Counted from the first letter of the stretch, positions 38,727 to 50,490 are shown. The stretch is DNA of 64,000 nt from Pseudoxanthomonas sp. CF385 (GCF_900104255.1 NZ_FNKZ01000002.1:124001-188000); one strand, 5' to 3'. The notes: generated from the letters alone by a model not told the origin. Numbers and translations are program-made.

Positions 38727-40093
38727 GCGGCCACCTCCAGGTTGGAACGGACCACCGTGCCATCGCGCTCGTCGTCGACGAGGAAACGCTTGTTGACGAT
38801 CGCGTATTCGAATTCGTGCCAGAAGTGGCGCAGCATGCCCTGCACCGGCCATGCGGCGGCTTCGCCGAACGCGCAGATGGTGTGGCCTTCGATCTGGCCC
38901 GCCGCCGCGCGCAGCGTCTGCAGGTCCTCGATCGTGGCCTTGTGCTCGGCCACACGGGTCAGCATGCGGTACATCCAGCCGGTGCCTTCGCGGCACGGCG
39001 TGCACTGGCCGCAGCTTTCCTTGTAGTAGAAGCGCGCGATGCGCTGGCACGCACGCACCATGCAGGTGGTGTCATCCATCACCACGACGGCACCCGAGCC
39101 CAGGCCGGAACCGGCCTTCTGGATGCTGTCGTAGTCCATCGTCAGGCCCATCATCACCTCGCCCGGCAGCACCGGCATCGAGGAGCCGCCCGGGATGACG
39201 GCCTTGAGCTTGCGGCCTTCGCGCATGCCGCCGCACAGCTCGAGCAGGTCGGCGAACGAGGTGCCCAGGCGGATCTCATGGTTGCCCGGCTTCGCGACGT
39301 GGCCGGAGACCGAAAAGATCTTGCAGCCGCCGTTGTTGGGCTTGCCCAGGCTCATGAACCATTCGGCGCCGTTGCGCACGATGGCGGGCACCGAGGCGTA
39401 GGTCTCGGTGTTGTTGATCGTGGTCGGCTTGCCGTACAGGCCGAAGTTGGCCGGGAACGGCGGCTTGAAGCGCGGCTGGCCCTTCTTGCCTTCCAGCGAC
39501 TCCATCAGCGCGGTCTCTTCGCCGCAGATGTAGGCACCCGCGCCCAGCGCGTTGTACAGGTCGATGTCCACGCCCGAACCGAGGATGTTCTTGCCCAGCC
39601 AGCCGTGCTTGTAGGCTTCGGCGGTGGCTTCTTCCAGGTGCTCGAAGGGCTCGTGGTGGAACTCGCCGCGCAGGTAGTTGTAGCCCACGGTCGAACCGGT
39701 GGCGTAGCAGGCGATCGCCATGCCCTCGATCACCGCATGCGGGTTGTAGCGCAGGATATCGCGGTCCTTGGCGGTGCCAGGCTCGGATTCGTCCGAATTG
39801 CAGAGGATGTACTTCTGCATGTCGCCCTTGGGCATGAAGCTCCACTTCAGGCCGGTCGGGAAGCCCGCGCCGCCGCGGCCGCGCAGGCCGGACTGCTTGA
39901 CCATCTCGACGACGTCGGCCGGCGGGATCTTCTCTTCGATGATCTTGCGCAGCGCGGCGTAACCGCCGGTCTTGAGGTAGTTCTCGTAGGACCAGGGCTT
40001 GTCGAAGTGCAGCGTCGTATAGACGGCCTGGTGCTCCTTGGGAGCGGGGCCGACCGGGCCGTAGCCTTCGGAATAGTGTGAATGGCCTGCCAT
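38723..40093 (-). CDS. nuoF: NADH-quinone oxidoreductase subunit F (NADH/FMN binding)
   Basis: 456 residues. The nucleotide/flavin-binding motif [13 protein letters not shown] and the motif [18 protein letters not shown] are clear, plus [12 protein letters not shown] for the N3 4Fe-4S cluster. It is the NADH-oxidising flavoprotein. Begins 4 bases after nuoE and overlaps nuoG by 4. Confidence 0.98.
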   Translation of the reverse strand: MAGHSHYSEGYGPVGPAPKEHQAVYTTLHFDKPWSYENYLKTGGYAALRKIIEEKIPPADVVEMVKQSGLRGRGGAGFPTGLKWSFMPKGDMQKYILCNSDESEPGTAKDRDILRYNPHAVIEGMAIACYATGSTVGYNYLRGEFHHEPFEHLEEATAEAYKHGWLGKNILGSGVDIDLYNALGAGAYICGEETALMESLEGKKGQPRFKPPFPANFGLYGKPTTINNTETYASVPAIVRNGAEWFMSLGKPNNGGCKIFSVSGHVAKPGNHEIRLGTSFADLLELCGGMREGRKLKAVIPGGSSMPVLPGEVMMGLTMDYDSIQKAGSGLGSGAVVVMDDTTCMVRACQRIARFYYKESCGQCTPCREGTGWMYRMLTRVAEHKATIEDLQTLRAAAGQIEGHTICAFGEAAAWPVQGMLRHFWHEFEYAIVNKRFLVDDERDGTVVRSNLEVAA

Positions 40094-40097
40094 GCGC

Positions 40098-40625
40098 TTA
40101 CTCCAGCCCGTCCAGCAGCTCGTCGACCTTCGCCGGCGTGAGATTCTCGTGGTAGTGGCCGTTGATCACGACCACCGGCGCGCCACAGCACGCGGCCACG
40201 CACTCTTCTTCGCGCTTCAGGTACACGCGGCCATCGGCGGTGGATTCGCCCAGCTTGCAGCCCAGCTTCTTCTCCGCGTGCGCGACCAGGTCCTGGGCGC
40301 CGTTGAGCCAGCAGCTGATGTTGGTGCAGAAGGCGACGTTGTTGCGGCCCACCTTCTCGGTCTCGAACATCGAGTAGAAGCTGGCGACCTCGTAGGCCCA
40401 CACCGGCGGCAGGTCCAGGTACTTCGCGACCGCGGCGATCAGCTCATCGGTCAGCCAGCCGGCGTTCTGCTCCTGTGCGGCGTGCAGGCCCTGCAGCACC
40501 GCGGAACGCTTGCGGTCCGGCGGGAACTTGGCCAGCCAATGATCGATGTGCGCGCGCGTCTGGTCGCTCAATGCCACCAGCGGATCGACGTTCTGCGCCG
40601 CTTCGAAATTACCTGTGGCCCTCAT
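40098..40625 (-). CDS. nuoE: NADH-quinone oxidoreductase subunit E (2Fe-2S)
   Basis: 175 residues, thioredoxin-like 2Fe-2S protein. Ligands lie in [11 protein letters not shown] and [13 protein letters not shown] (C-x4-C and later C-x3-C spacing). It forms a pair with NuoF. Starts with ATG overlapping the nuoD stop by 4 bases. The N-terminus ([13 protein letters not shown]) is normal for the family. Confidence 0.97.
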   Translation of the reverse strand: MRATGNFEAAQNVDPLVALSDQTRAHIDHWLAKFPPDRKRSAVLQGLHAAQEQNAGWLTDELIAAVAKYLDLPPVWAYEVASFYSMFETEKVGRNNVAFCTNISCWLNGAQDLVAHAEKKLGCKLGESTADGRVYLKREEECVAACCGAPVVVINGHYHENLTPAKVDELLDGLE

Positions 40626-41926
40626 CGGTCCACCTCACCAAAGACAAGATCATAGGTACCGATCATCGCGACGACGTCGGGGAGCATGTGGCCGCGCACG
40701 ATCTCGTCCATCGAGGACAGGTGCGCGAAACCCGGCGCGCGCAACTTCACGCGGAAGGGCTTGTTGGCGCCGTCGGACACCAGGTAACAGCCGAACTCGC
40801 CCTTCGGCGCCTCGACCGCGGCGTAGGTCTCGCCGGCCGGCACGCAGTAGCCTTCGCTGAAGAGCTTGAAGTGGTGGATCAGCGCTTCCATGTCGTCCTT
40901 CATCTCCTCGCGGGAGGGCGGAGCGACCTTGAAGTTCTGCACCATGACCGGGCCGGGATTGGCCTTCAGCCACTTCACGCACTGCTGGATGATGCGGTTG
41001 GACTGGCGCATCTCGGCGACGCGGACCAGGTAACGGTCGTAGCAGTCGCCGTTGGCGCCGACCGGGATGTCGAAATCGACCACGTCGTACTTCGCGTACG
41101 GCTGCTTTTTGCGCAGGTCCCAGGCGATGCCCGAGCCACGCAGCATCGCACCGGTCATGCCGAGGGCACGCGCCTGCTCCGGCGACACCACGCCGATGCC
41201 GACGGTGCGCTGCTTCCAGATGCGGTTGTCGGTCAGCAGTGTCTCGTACTCGTCGACGCGCTTGGGGAACTCGTTGGTGAAGTCTTCCAGGAAGTCGAGC
41301 AGCGAGCCTTCGCGCGCCTGGTTGAAATGCGCCAGCGCCTTGCCTTTGCGCCAGGGCGATTCCTTGTACTTCGGCATGCGGTCAGGCAGATCGCGGTATA
41401 CGCCGCCGGGGCGGTAGTACGTCGCGTGCATGCGCGCGCCGCTGACCGCCTCGTAGCAGTCCATCAGCTCTTCGCGTTCGCGGAAGGCGTACAGCATGAC
41501 CGCCATCGCGCCGAGGTCGAGCGCGTTGGAGCCGATCCACATCAGGTGGTTCAGGATGCGGGTGATCTCGTCGAACATCGTGCGGATGTACTGCGCACGC
41601 TCCGGCGCCTCGATGCCCATCAGGGTCTCGATGGCGCGCACGTAGGCGTGCTCGTTGCACATCATCGACACGTAGTCCAGGCGATCCATGTAGCCGATCG
41701 ACTGGTTGAACGGCTTGGATTCGGCCAGCTTCTCGGTGCCCCGGTGCAGCAGGCCCACGTGCGGATCGGCACGGACGATGGTTTCGCCGTCCATCTCCAG
41801 GATCAGGCGCAGCACGCCGTGCGCGGCCGGATGCTGCGGGCCGAAGTTCAGCGTGTAGTTGCGGATCTCCTGCTTGGCCTCGGCAGGATTGCTGGCGAAC
41901 GCGGCGCCGGATTGCGGATTGCTCAT
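40622..41926 (-). CDS. nuoD: NADH-quinone oxidoreductase subunit D
   Basis: 434 residues, NiFe-hydrogenase-like 49-kDa subunit lining the quinone site. Family segments include [22 protein letters not shown], the HRGTEKLAE motif and [24 protein letters not shown]. It overlaps nuoC by 4 bases at the start and nuoE by 4 at the end. Confidence 0.98.
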   Translation of the reverse strand: MSNPQSGAAFASNPAEAKQEIRNYTLNFGPQHPAAHGVLRLILEMDGETIVRADPHVGLLHRGTEKLAESKPFNQSIGYMDRLDYVSMMCNEHAYVRAIETLMGIEAPERAQYIRTMFDEITRILNHLMWIGSNALDLGAMAVMLYAFREREELMDCYEAVSGARMHATYYRPGGVYRDLPDRMPKYKESPWRKGKALAHFNQAREGSLLDFLEDFTNEFPKRVDEYETLLTDNRIWKQRTVGIGVVSPEQARALGMTGAMLRGSGIAWDLRKKQPYAKYDVVDFDIPVGANGDCYDRYLVRVAEMRQSNRIIQQCVKWLKANPGPVMVQNFKVAPPSREEMKDDMEALIHHFKLFSEGYCVPAGETYAAVEAPKGEFGCYLVSDGANKPFRVKLRAPGFAHLSSMDEIVRGHMLPDVVAMIGTYDLVFGEVDR

Positions 41927-42648
41927 GCCTTGCCCTCGCGCGCCGCGGCTTCGCCGGCGGCGGTCTGGTAGCGTGCGTCATCGCGGATCACGCGCGGCAC
42001 GCCGACACGCGGCTCGACCGAGGTGACCGGTTCGTAGACCACGCGCTTCTTCTCTTCGTCGTAGCGGACTTCGACGTTGCCGATCAGCGGGAAGTCCTTG
42101 CGGAACGGATGGCCGACGAACCCGTAGTCCGTCAGGATGCGGCGCAGGTCCGGATGGCCTTCGAAGATGATGCCGTACAGGTCGAACGCCTCGCGCTCGA
42201 ACCAGTTAAGGCCGGGCCACACATCGCTCACCGAGGCCACGACCGGCAGCCCGTCGTCCGGCGCGAAGCAGCGCACGCGCACGCGGCGGTTGTGCTGGTA
42301 CGACAGCAGGTGCAGGACCACGGCGAAGCGGTTCGGCCGGGCGGCGTCGCGCGGACGCTGTTCCCAGCTGAAACGGCCCGGGCCGAAGCCTTCGACGCCG
42401 CGGCTGAAGCCTTCGGACGACACGTCGGCGGTATCCCACTCGGCGTCGCCGTAGCCCAGGTAGTCCACGCCGCTGACGTCGACGGCCTGCTCGAAGCCGA
42501 ATTCGTCGCGCAGCGCGAGCGCCACCGCATGCCAGACCGCGGACGGCACTTCCAGGGTGACCTCGCCGCGCGGCTCGGCGACGCTGACCGTCGCGTCGGC
42601 GAAACGCGCGCGCAACTGGTCGGTGAAGTTTGCAGCTTGCTCAGCCAT
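41923..42648 (-). CDS. nuoC: NADH-quinone oxidoreductase subunit C
   Basis: 241 residues, 30-kDa subunit, separate from nuoD (fused in E. coli). Hallmark segments are [34 protein letters not shown] and [12 protein letters not shown]. It helps hold the NuoB/D module together. The gap to nuoB (42 bases) is wider than other gaps in this part. Confidence 0.97.
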   Translation of the reverse strand: MAEQAANFTDQLRARFADATVSVAEPRGEVTLEVPSAVWHAVALALRDEFGFEQAVDVSGVDYLGYGDAEWDTADVSSEGFSRGVEGFGPGRFSWEQRPRDAARPNRFAVVLHLLSYQHNRRVRVRCFAPDDGLPVVASVSDVWPGLNWFEREAFDLYGIIFEGHPDLRRILTDYGFVGHPFRKDFPLIGNVEVRYDEEKKRVVYEPVTSVEPRVGVPRVIRDDARYQTAAGEAAAREGKA

Positions 42649-42690
42649 GGGGCGTGGCGTGCTCTAGAAAGGGAACGGGGGAGAGGCGGA

Positions 42691-43245
42691 TCAGCGCGCG
42701 ATGGTCTGCGTGCGCCAGATCTTCTTCTGCAACTGCAGGATGCCGTACACCAGCGCTTCGGCCGTCGGCGGGCAACCGGGCACGTACACGTCCACCGGCA
42801 CGATGCGGTCGCAACCGCGCACCACCGAGTACGAGTAGTGGTAGTAGCCGCCACCGTTGGCGCAGCTGCCCATCGAGATCACCCACTTCGGTTCGGGCAT
42901 CTGGTCGTAGACCTTGCGCAGCGCCGGAGCCATCTTGTTGACCAGCGTACCGGCGACGATCATCACGTCGGACTGGCGCGGCGACGGGCGGAACACCACG
43001 CCGTAGCGGTCCAGGTCCAGGCGCGAGGTGCCGGCGTGCATCATCTCCACGGCGCAGCAGGCCAGGCCGAACGTCATCGGCCACATCGAGCCGGTGCGCG
43101 CCCAGTTCATCAGCGCGTCGACGCTGGTGGTGACGTAGCCCTTTTCCAGCAGCGGGTTGTCGCCCTCGGGGCGCAGGATGTCGTCCACCCGCCCTTCCGG
43201 GATCGGGTTGTTCATCAGACGGTCGACGGTCTGGATCACTCCCAT
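42691..43245 (-). CDS. nuoB: NADH-quinone oxidoreductase subunit B (cluster N2)
   Basis: 184 residues from ATG 43245 ([12 protein letters not shown]). Cluster N2 cysteines are in [24 protein letters not shown] and [11 protein letters not shown], including the tandem Cys pair characteristic of N2, the final cluster before quinone. Overlaps nuoA by 10 bases. Confidence 0.98.
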   Translation of the reverse strand: MGVIQTVDRLMNNPIPEGRVDDILRPEGDNPLLEKGYVTTSVDALMNWARTGSMWPMTFGLACCAVEMMHAGTSRLDLDRYGVVFRPSPRQSDVMIVAGTLVNKMAPALRKVYDQMPEPKWVISMGSCANGGGYYHYSYSVVRGCDRIVPVDVYVPGCPPTAEALVYGILQLQKKIWRTQTIAR

Positions 43246-43592
43246 TCGAGCGCTCCCTTCTTCCAAACGTAAATGAAGCCGAGGAACAGCATGCCCACGA
43301 ACAGACCCATCGTGACCAGCGCACGCGGACCCAGCTCCTGGAACACCAGCGTCCACGGAACAATGAAGATGATTTCCAGATCGAAGACGATGAACTGGAT
43401 GGCAATCAGGTAGTAGCGCACGTCGAACTTCATGCGCGCGTCTTCGAACGCCTCGAAGCCGCATTCGTACGGGGACAGCTTCTGCACGTCCGGCCGGCGG
43501 GGGCCGAGGAAGCGTCCGGCCACCATCAGCGCGATGCCGATGCCGGTGGCGACGATCAGGAACAACAGGGTGGGCAGGTAATTGGCCAGCAC
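43236..43592 (-). CDS. nuoA: NADH-quinone oxidoreductase subunit A
   Basis: 118 residues from GTG 43592 ([19 protein letters not shown]), preceded by AGAG-type purines. The frame stays open 74 codons upstream but that part is Arg/Pro-rich and not like the family. Three helices and the conserved [10 protein letters not shown]...[22 protein letters not shown] loop (with the Cys exposed in the quinone-tunnel region) are present. First gene of the operon. Confidence 0.96.
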   Translation of the reverse strand: MLANYLPTLLFLIVATGIGIALMVAGRFLGPRRPDVQKLSPYECGFEAFEDARMKFDVRYYLIAIQFIVFDLEIIFIVPWTLVFQELGPRALVTMGLFVGMLFLGFIYVWKKGALEWE

Positions 43593-43841
43593 TCGCTTGT
43601 CTCTTCTTGTCCTTTCCGCCCGACCGCATGCGACTGCGTCCGGGCCTGAACGGGGCTCGCGCCATGGGCCGGGGCTCGGCGTTCGCCGTGGCCCTGGCCA
43701 GCGGCGCAGGGGCATCGGGACTTCCGTACGGCCCGGAGCCCGACGGCACATCCACCTCGGCATACCGGCGCGTACTGCGTCGGCGTGCCATTCGCGGGCC
43801 CCCTTCCGCAACACGTACCGGGCGCCCGATGAATCGACGGG
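43593..43841 (-). other. Long GC-rich leader ahead of nuoA, no gene seen
   Basis: About 245 bases between the probable nuo promoter and the nuoA start. It is GC-rich with several self-complementary stretches. The only open frame is the 74-codon in-frame extension of nuoA, whose composition is not protein-like. I see no riboswitch motif that I can name. Confidence 0.5.
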
Positions 43842-43871
43842 ATTGTAACGGTTGGTGAACTTGGTAGTAAA
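43842..43871 (-). promoter_or_regulatory. Candidate sigma70 promoter for the nuo operon
   Basis: Minus strand TTTACT (43871-43866), 18 bases, then TACAAT (43847-43842). Matches to TTGACA/TATAAT are 4/6 and 5/6. The local region is AT-richer than its surroundings, downstream of tRNA-Leu and its terminator, and drives toward nuoA. Confidence 0.6.
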
Positions 43872-43906
43872 CGATTACCCGCGTGTATCGCCGTGCGCGA
43901 GCCAAC

Positions 43907-43934
43907 AAAAAACCCGCCTCGCGGCGGGTTTTTT
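43907..43934. terminator. Strong bidirectional terminator after tRNA-Leu
   Basis: AAAAAA-CCCGCC-TCGC-GGCGGG-TTTTTT: a 6-bp GC stem with A6/T6 flanks. On the minus strand it follows tRNA-Leu(GAG) by about 35 bases and separates it from the nuo promoter. Confidence 0.92.
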
Positions 43935-43968
43935 ACCAGTTCCGCGCGGTGGCGGTCCTGTTTGCTGC

Positions 43969-44053
43969 TGGTGCCCAAGAGGGGACTCGAACCCCTACGA
44001 CTTTCGTCGCTACCACCTCAAGGTAGTGCGTCTACCAATTCCGCCACCTGGGC
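43969..44053 (-). tRNA. tRNA-Leu (GAG anticodon), CCA encoded
   Basis: 85 nt class II tRNA: acceptor GCCCAGG paired with CTTGGGC, anticodon stem CTACC/GGTAG with loop TTGAGGT, variable arm GACGAAAGTC, T-arm GGGGTTCGAGTCCCC, encoded CCA. Follows secG, as leuU does in E. coli. Confidence 0.98.
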
Positions 44054-44096
44054 TTTGAAACCTGCGCAGCTGCGCGCCGCGCCATTGTAGCCGGGC

Positions 44097-44552
44097 TCAG
44101 CCGCCCTGCGGCGGCGTCACCGGCGCCTGCTGCTCGCCGGCGGCCGGCGCGGGCGCGGCTTCCTGCGGGGCGGCGGGCACGGTACCGGCGGGCGCCGGCG
44201 CCTGGATCGGGGTGCTCGGCACGGTCGACGGCTTGGGCAGTTCGCCCGCCGGGACTTCCGACGTGGCGGCCGGCAGCTGCGACATCACGCCCAGGTTCTG
44301 CTGGGTGGTCGGGCGCGCACTGTGGGTCGCGTACCACGCCATGAACAGGCTGATGCCGAAGAACGCTACGGCCAGCCACTTGGTGCTCTTGGACAGGAAG
44401 TTGGACGCGCCGCGCGCACCGAACACCGTGCCCGACGCACCGGCGCCGAAGCCGGAACCGGCCTGCGCGCCCGAGCCGCGCTGCATCAGCACCAGCGCGA
44501 TGATCGCGATGGCCACCAGCACGTACACCACATTAAGGATCAACATCCACAT
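44097..44552 (-). CDS. secG: Preprotein translocase subunit SecG
   Basis: 151 residues from ATG 44552 (MWMLILNVVYVLVA; a second ATG at 44546 is possible). The conserved core IALVLMQRGSGAQAGSGFGAG..GTVFGARGASNFLSK and a second helix WLAVAFFGISLFM give the SecG two-helix layout. The C-terminal about 70 residues are a Pro/Ala/Gln-rich tail, common in this lineage and of unknown use. SecG stabilises SecYE during SecA-driven export. Between tpiA and tRNA-Leu. Confidence 0.96.
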   Translation of the reverse strand: MWMLILNVVYVLVAIAIIALVLMQRGSGAQAGSGFGAGASGTVFGARGASNFLSKSTKWLAVAFFGISLFMAWYATHSARPTTQQNLGVMSQLPAATSEVPAGELPKPSTVPSTPIQAPAPAGTVPAAPQEAAPAPAAGEQQAPVTPPQGG

Positions 44553-44609
44553 CGGATTCAGTCTCGACCGGTTGAGTCGCCAGGCCCCCATGGGCCGGCG
44601 TTGCCGGGG

Positions 44610-45368
44610 TCACCCCCGGCCGGCCGCCGCTTGCGCGATGGCCAGGAAATCCCGGGCGACCAGGGAAGCGCCGCCCACCAGCCCTCCATCGACATCGGGC
44701 TGCGCAAACAGTTCCGCGGCGTTGTCGGGCTTCACGCTGCCCCCGTACAGGAGGGTCAGTGAATCGGCGATTCTAGCATCGCGCGCGGCCACTTCGCCAC
44801 GGATGAACGCATGCACCGCCTGCGCCTGCGCCGGCGTGGCGGTCAGGCCGGTACCGATCGCCCAGACCGGCTCGTACGAAATCACCGCGTCGGCGAACGC
44901 CTGCAGGCCGGCGGCGTCGAACACGGCCTCCAGCTGCTTGAGGATGCGGAACTCGGTCTGGCCGTCCTTGCGCTGCTGTTCGGTCTCGCCCACGCACAGC
45001 ACGGGAATCAGGCCGGCGTTCTTTGCGGCGACGAACTTGCGCGCCACGAACTCGCTGCTCTCGTCGTGGTACTGGCGGCGCTCGGAATGGCCGACCAGGC
45101 CGTAGCGCGCCCCCACGTCGACCAGCATGGAAGCCGAGACTTCACCGGTATAAGCGCCCTTTTCGTTGCTGCTGACGTCCTGCGCACCGAACGCGACCCC
45201 GCGGTCGCCGTAGTCTTCGATCAGCTCGCCCAGGTAAGGCAGCGGCGGCAGGACCAGCAGGTCCACGCCGTCCAGCGGGAGGCCGGCGACCAGCTCGTCC
45301 ATCAGCGCGGTGGCGAACCCACGGTTGCCGTGGAGCTTCCAGTTCCCAGCCACAAGCTTGCGGCGCAT
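44610..45368 (-). CDS. tpiA: Triose-phosphate isomerase
   Basis: 252 residues. Catalytic Lys11 (GNWKLHG), His in GLVGHSERRQYH and Glu in SYEPVWAIGTG are all present, with the phosphate-binding loop LYGGSVKPDN. Interconverts dihydroxyacetone phosphate and glyceraldehyde-3-phosphate. Followed by secG after 57 bases; upstream is a divergent SDR gene. Confidence 0.98.
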   Translation of the reverse strand: MRRKLVAGNWKLHGNRGFATALMDELVAGLPLDGVDLLVLPPLPYLGELIEDYGDRGVAFGAQDVSSNEKGAYTGEVSASMLVDVGARYGLVGHSERRQYHDESSEFVARKFVAAKNAGLIPVLCVGETEQQRKDGQTEFRILKQLEAVFDAAGLQAFADAVISYEPVWAIGTGLTATPAQAQAVHAFIRGEVAARDARIADSLTLLYGGSVKPDNAAELFAQPDVDGGLVGGASLVARDFLAIAQAAAGRG

Positions 45369-45459
45369 AAGACCAATTCCTGTCCAGTTCGGGCCGCGCA
45401 GTCTAACGGATGTTGGCCGGCGGACCTACCCGCCACGGTATCGTGCAGGCGGACCACCC

Positions 45460-46287
45460 ATGCCCGGACCGCCGATGACCGACACCTTCCCTGCCCCGAC
45501 TTCCGGCCACGCCCTCGTCACCGGCGCCTCCAGTGGCATCGGCGAACAGATCGCGCGCGAGTACGCGCGGCGCGGCGTGCCCCTGGTGCTGACGGCACGC
45601 CGCGCGGACCGCCTGCAGGCGCTGGCGGACGAACTGGCGGCGCAGGTGCCCGTCGAGGTGATCGCCTGCGACCTGGCGGACCCCGCCGCGCCGGCCACCC
45701 TCGTGGCCGAACTCGAACGCCGCGGCATCGCGGTGCGGATCCTCGTCAACAACGCCGGCTACGGTGTGCCGGGTCGCTATCGCGCCAGCGAGTGGGCGGT
45801 GCATGCGGCCTTCCTGCAGGTCATGGTCACGGCCGTCGGCGAACTGTGCTGGCGCCTGCTGCCCGCGATCCGCGCCAGCGGCCAGGGCCGCATCATCAAC
45901 GTGGCCTCGTTCGCCGCGCTGATGCCCGCGGCGGAAGGCCAGACGCTGTATGCGCCGGCGAAGAGCTTCCTGCTCAAGCTGAGCGAGGCGCTTGCGCTCG
46001 AGAACGCCGATCGCGGCGTCCACGTCACCGCGCTGTGCCCGGGCTTCACCTATTCCGAATTCCACGACGTCACCGGCACCCGTGCCCGCATGCAGGTATC
46101 GCCGACGATGTGGCTGCAGGCCACCGACGTCGCACGTGCCGGCATCGACGGCAACGAGCGTGGCGAGGTGCTGGTGGTGCCGGGCTGGCGATACCGGCTG
46201 ATGCACGCGATCGTGAAGCTGCTTCCTCACCGGGTCGCGCTGGGCCTGATGGCGCGCAATTCGCGCAAAGTGCGTCCGCTGAATTAA
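45460..46287 (+). CDS. Short-chain dehydrogenase/reductase (SDR)
   Basis: 275 residues from ATG 45460 (an ATG at 45475 gives 270; both have a GGA about 7 bases upstream). Classical SDR features: TGASSGIG (21-28), NNAG, Ser150 (NVAS) and Tyr164-X3-Lys168 (YAPAK). Substrate unknown; a C-terminal hydrophobic/basic stretch (HAIVKLLPHRVALGLM) may bind membranes. Divergent from tpiA; convergent with the 2OG oxygenase across a perfect 12-bp hairpin. Confidence 0.92.
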   Translation: MPGPPMTDTFPAPTSGHALVTGASSGIGEQIAREYARRGVPLVLTARRADRLQALADELAAQVPVEVIACDLADPAAPATLVAELERRGIAVRILVNNAGYGVPGRYRASEWAVHAAFLQVMVTAVGELCWRLLPAIRASGQGRIINVASFAALMPAAEGQTLYAPAKSFLLKLSEALALENADRGVHVTALCPGFTYSEFHDVTGTRARMQVSPTMWLQATDVARAGIDGNERGEVLVVPGWRYRLMHAIVKLLPHRVALGLMARNSRKVRPLN

Positions 46288-46301
46288 CGGGTCCGGAAAC
46301 G

Positions 46302-46327
46302 CACGACGCCGGCAAGCCGGCGTCGTG
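46302..46327. terminator. Perfect 12-bp hairpin between convergent genes
   Basis: CACGACGCCGGC-AA-GCCGGCGTCGTG lies in the 68-base gap between the plus-strand SDR and the minus-strand oxygenase. It is symmetric and could end both transcripts, though neither side has a T-run. Confidence 0.6.
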
Positions 46328-46355
46328 GGACAGCATGAGCGCGTTGCGCGCCGGC

Positions 46356-47294
46356 TTATTTCAGCTTGATCTCGCGCAGGCGCTCTTCCAGGTAACCCTG
46401 GGCGGTGATCGGCTCCGGATAGCGCGAGGGATTTTCGGCCGTGATCGTCGATGGCAGCACGTCGATCAGGAAATCCGGATTCGGGTGCAGGAAGAACGGC
46501 ACCGAATAGCGCGGCTGGCGCGCCTGTTCGCCCGGCGGGTTGGTCACGCGATGCGTCGTCGACGGATACACGTGGTTGGTCAGGCGCTGCAGCATGTCGC
46601 CGATGTTGACCACGATGGTGTCGGCGTCGGAGGTGAACGGCACCCATTCGCCCTGCTTGGAACGCACTTCCAGGCCCGCGGCACTCGCGCCGACCAGCAG
46701 CGTGATCAGGTTGATGTCCTCGTGCGCGCCGGCGCGTACGTTCGGGATGTCGTCGGCGGTGATCGGCGGGTAATGGATCGGACGCAGGATCGAATTGCCC
46801 GAGTTCGTCTTGTCGACGAAATAGTCCTCCGGCAGGCCGATGTGCAGCGCCAGCGCCGACAGCACGCGCGAACCCAACTGGTCCAGCGCCTGGTACAGGC
46901 CGTACCCGTGCTCCTTGAAACCGGGGACCTCGACGGGCCACAGGTTCGGCGGCATGACGTCGCGATACTTCGACTCCTCGGGGATCTCGCGGCCGACGTG
47001 CCAGAACTCCTTCAGGTCGAAGTGCTTGGAGTCCTTCGCGGTTTCCACGCCGAACGGCGTGTAGCCGCGCGCACCACCGCCGCCGGGCACGTGGTACTGC
47101 TTCTTCACCTCGTCCGGCAGCGCGAAGAAACGCTTGAACACGTCGTAGGCCGCATCGATCTGCGCCTGCGGGATGCCGTGGTTGCGGATGCCGGCGAAAC
47201 CCCACTCGCGATAGGCCGCGCCCAGCTCGGCGACGAAGGCTTCACGGTCGGTTTCGAAACGGGTGATGTCCAGCGTGGGGATACGGGCGCTCAT
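46356..47294 (-). CDS. 2OG-Fe(II) oxygenase, isopenicillin-N-synthase type
   Basis: 312 residues from ATG 47294 (MSARIPTLDI; GGAG upstream). Iron ligands His191-X-Asp193 and His248 (STTHRV) are intact, and Arg262-X-Ser264 (PRYSVPFF) should bind the 2-oxoglutarate carboxylate. The DIOX_N segment (about 5-115) is present (GFAGIRNHGIP). Substrate unknown. It lies between glmM and the convergent SDR gene. Confidence 0.92.
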   Translation of the reverse strand: MSARIPTLDITRFETDREAFVAELGAAYREWGFAGIRNHGIPQAQIDAAYDVFKRFFALPDEVKKQYHVPGGGGARGYTPFGVETAKDSKHFDLKEFWHVGREIPEESKYRDVMPPNLWPVEVPGFKEHGYGLYQALDQLGSRVLSALALHIGLPEDYFVDKTNSGNSILRPIHYPPITADDIPNVRAGAHEDINLITLLVGASAAGLEVRSKQGEWVPFTSDADTIVVNIGDMLQRLTNHVYPSTTHRVTNPPGEQARQPRYSVPFFLHPNPDFLIDVLPSTITAENPSRYPEPITAQGYLEERLREIKLK

Positions 47295-47370
47295 AGGGGT
47301 CTGCTCCAACAAGGATGTCGCACGGGGACGCCATTGGAACGCCCCCGCGCCAGTGATTCATTGATCCGGC

Positions 47371-48716
47371 TCAAGCCGCGGCGGCGGCCCGCACGGCGTC
47401 GGCCAGGGTGTCCAGCGTGCTGCGCACCAGCGCATCGTCGTCGGCCTCGACGGTGACGCGCACGACCGGCTCGGTGCCGGAGGGTCGCAGAAACGCGCGA
47501 CCGCGCCCGGAAACCGCGGCCTGCGCCTGGGCCAGGGCGGCCTGCACGCTGGCGGCCTCGGTCGGCTTGGCGCCGTTGGCCAGCTTCACGTTGATGGTCT
47601 TCTGCGGCAGCATCGTCAGCCCGTCGAGGGCCTCGCGCAGCGTCTGCCGGCGACGGCGCAGCGCTTCCAGCACCTGCAGCGCGGCGATGATGGCATCGCC
47701 CGTGGTGGTGCGGTCCAGGCACAGCAGGTGGCCGGAGGCTTCGCCGCCGAGCACTGCGTTGCCTTCGACCAGCGCCTGGTGCACGTAGCGATCGCCGACC
47801 TTGGTACGGACGAACGGGATCTCGAGCTTGCCCAGCGCGCGCTCGAGGCCGTAGTTGGTCATCAGCGTGCCGACCACCGGGCCACGCAGGCGGCCACTGG
47901 CCTGCCAGTCGCGCGCCAGCAGGTAGATCAGCTGGTCGCCGTCCACGGGCACACCCTCGCCGTCCGCCATCAGCACGCGGTCGCCGTCCCCGTCGAAGGC
48001 GATGCCCAGGTGGGCGCCGGTCTCGCGGACCTTCGCGGCCAGGTTCTCCACGTGCATGGAGCCCACGCCGTCGTTGATGTTGATGCCGTTGGGTTCGACC
48101 CCGATCGTGATCACGTCGGCGCCCAGTTCGCGGAACAGCAGCGGCGCGATGTGGTACGTGGCGCCATGCGCGCAGTCCAGCACCAGCTTCAGTCCCTTGA
48201 GGTCGAAGCGGCGCGGCACGCTGGCCTTGCAGAATTCCATGTAGCGGCCGACCGCATCGCGCGTGCGGATCGCCTTGCCGAGCTTCTCGGACTCGGCGGT
48301 GAAGAACGGCGCGTCGATCGCCGCCTCGATGGCCAGTTCGGTGGCGTCGTCCAGCTTCTCGCCTTCGGCCGAGAAGAACTTGATGCCGTTGTCGTGGTGC
48401 GGGTTGTGCGAGGCGCTGATGACGATGCCCGCATCGGCGCCGAGGGTACGTGTCAGGAACGCCACGCCCGGCGTGGGCATCGGGCCCATCAGCTGGACGT
48501 CGGCACCGGCGGCGACCAGCCCGGCTTCGAGGGCGGCTTCGAACATGTAACCGGAAATGCGCGTGTCCTTGCCGATCACCACCACCGGCCGCGCGTCGCC
48601 CGCCTTCTCGCACAGCACGCGCCCCAGGGCGTTGCCCAGGCGCAGCACGAAGTCGGCGGAGATCGGGCTGGTGCCGACCCGGCCGCGGATGCCGTCGGTA
48701 CCGAAATATTTGCGGC

Positions 48717-48720
<4 letters not shown>
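47371..48720 (-). CDS. glmM: Phosphoglucosamine mutase
   Basis: 449 residues. Catalytic phosphoserine is expected at Ser104 in SASHNP, metal site in FDGDGDRVL (about 244-250), sugar-binding GEASGHL and phosphate-binding [11 protein letters not shown] near the end. Converts glucosamine-6-phosphate to glucosamine-1-phosphate for peptidoglycan and LPS. The start overlaps the accD stop by 4 bases (ATGA). Confidence 0.98.
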
Positions 48721-49610
<890 letters not shown>

Positions 49611-49696
49611 GCGTGGTCTTGCTGCCTGCCCCGGAGGGGCCCAATGGATTAGCGCGGCAGTTTAGCTCAGTCGTCCATGCACAACCGTACGGTGGC

Positions 49697-50490
49697 TCAG
49701 CCGTCCAGCGCCGCCCGCAACGGCGCCAGGAAGGCGGCAGCCCGGGCAGGCGCGTCCGCACCCGCCTCGGCCAGCGCCGCCACCAGCGCACTGCCCACCA
49801 CCACGCCGTCCGCATCGGCCGCCATGGCCGATGCACTGGCCGCGTCCTTGATCCCGAAGCCGGCCACGACCGGCGCACGGGACCCCTGCCGCAGCTGCTT
49901 CAGGCGCTCGCCCGCCGCGCCGATGTCGAGGCGGTCGGAAGCGCCGGTGACGCCGGCGAAACTGACGTAGTAGAGGTAGCCCTGGGCGGTGTCGCACAGC
50001 ATCTGCAGGCGTCCGGCCGAGGTCGTCGGCGAGGCCAGCGCGATCAGGGCCAGCCCCTCGCGGTTGAAGGCCGCACGGGTCTCCTCGGCCTCTTCCGGCG
50101 GCAGGTCGACCAGCAGCACGCCGTCGACGCCGGCCGCGACCGCTTCCTTAGCGAACCGCGCGGAGCCATGGATCTCCACCGGATTCAGATAGCCCATCAG
50201 CACAATGGGCGTGCTGTCGTCCTGCTGGCGGAACACCTCCACCGCCTCCAGCACGTAGCGCAGCCCAGCGCCGCGCGCCAACGCACGCTCGGAGCTGCGC
50301 TGGATCACCGGGCCATCGGCCATCGGATCGGAGAACGGCACGCCCAGTTCGATCACGTCGGCGCCCGCATCGACCAGCGCATGCATCACCGGCACCGTGG
50401 ACTCCAGCGACGGATCGCCGGCGGTGATGAACGGCACCAGTGCCTTGCGGCCGTCGGCCTGGAGGGTGGCGAACTTCGCTTCGAAACGGC

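Noticed and set aside
43593..43814. 74-residue N-terminal extension of NuoA
   Set aside because: Arg/Pro-rich, not in the family; the GTG start at 43592 gives the normal 118-residue NuoA, and the region is better read as leader.
49628..49640. GCCCC-GGA-GGGGC stem between trpA and accD as terminator
   Set aside because: Only 5 bp and no T-run; too weak to call as a terminator.
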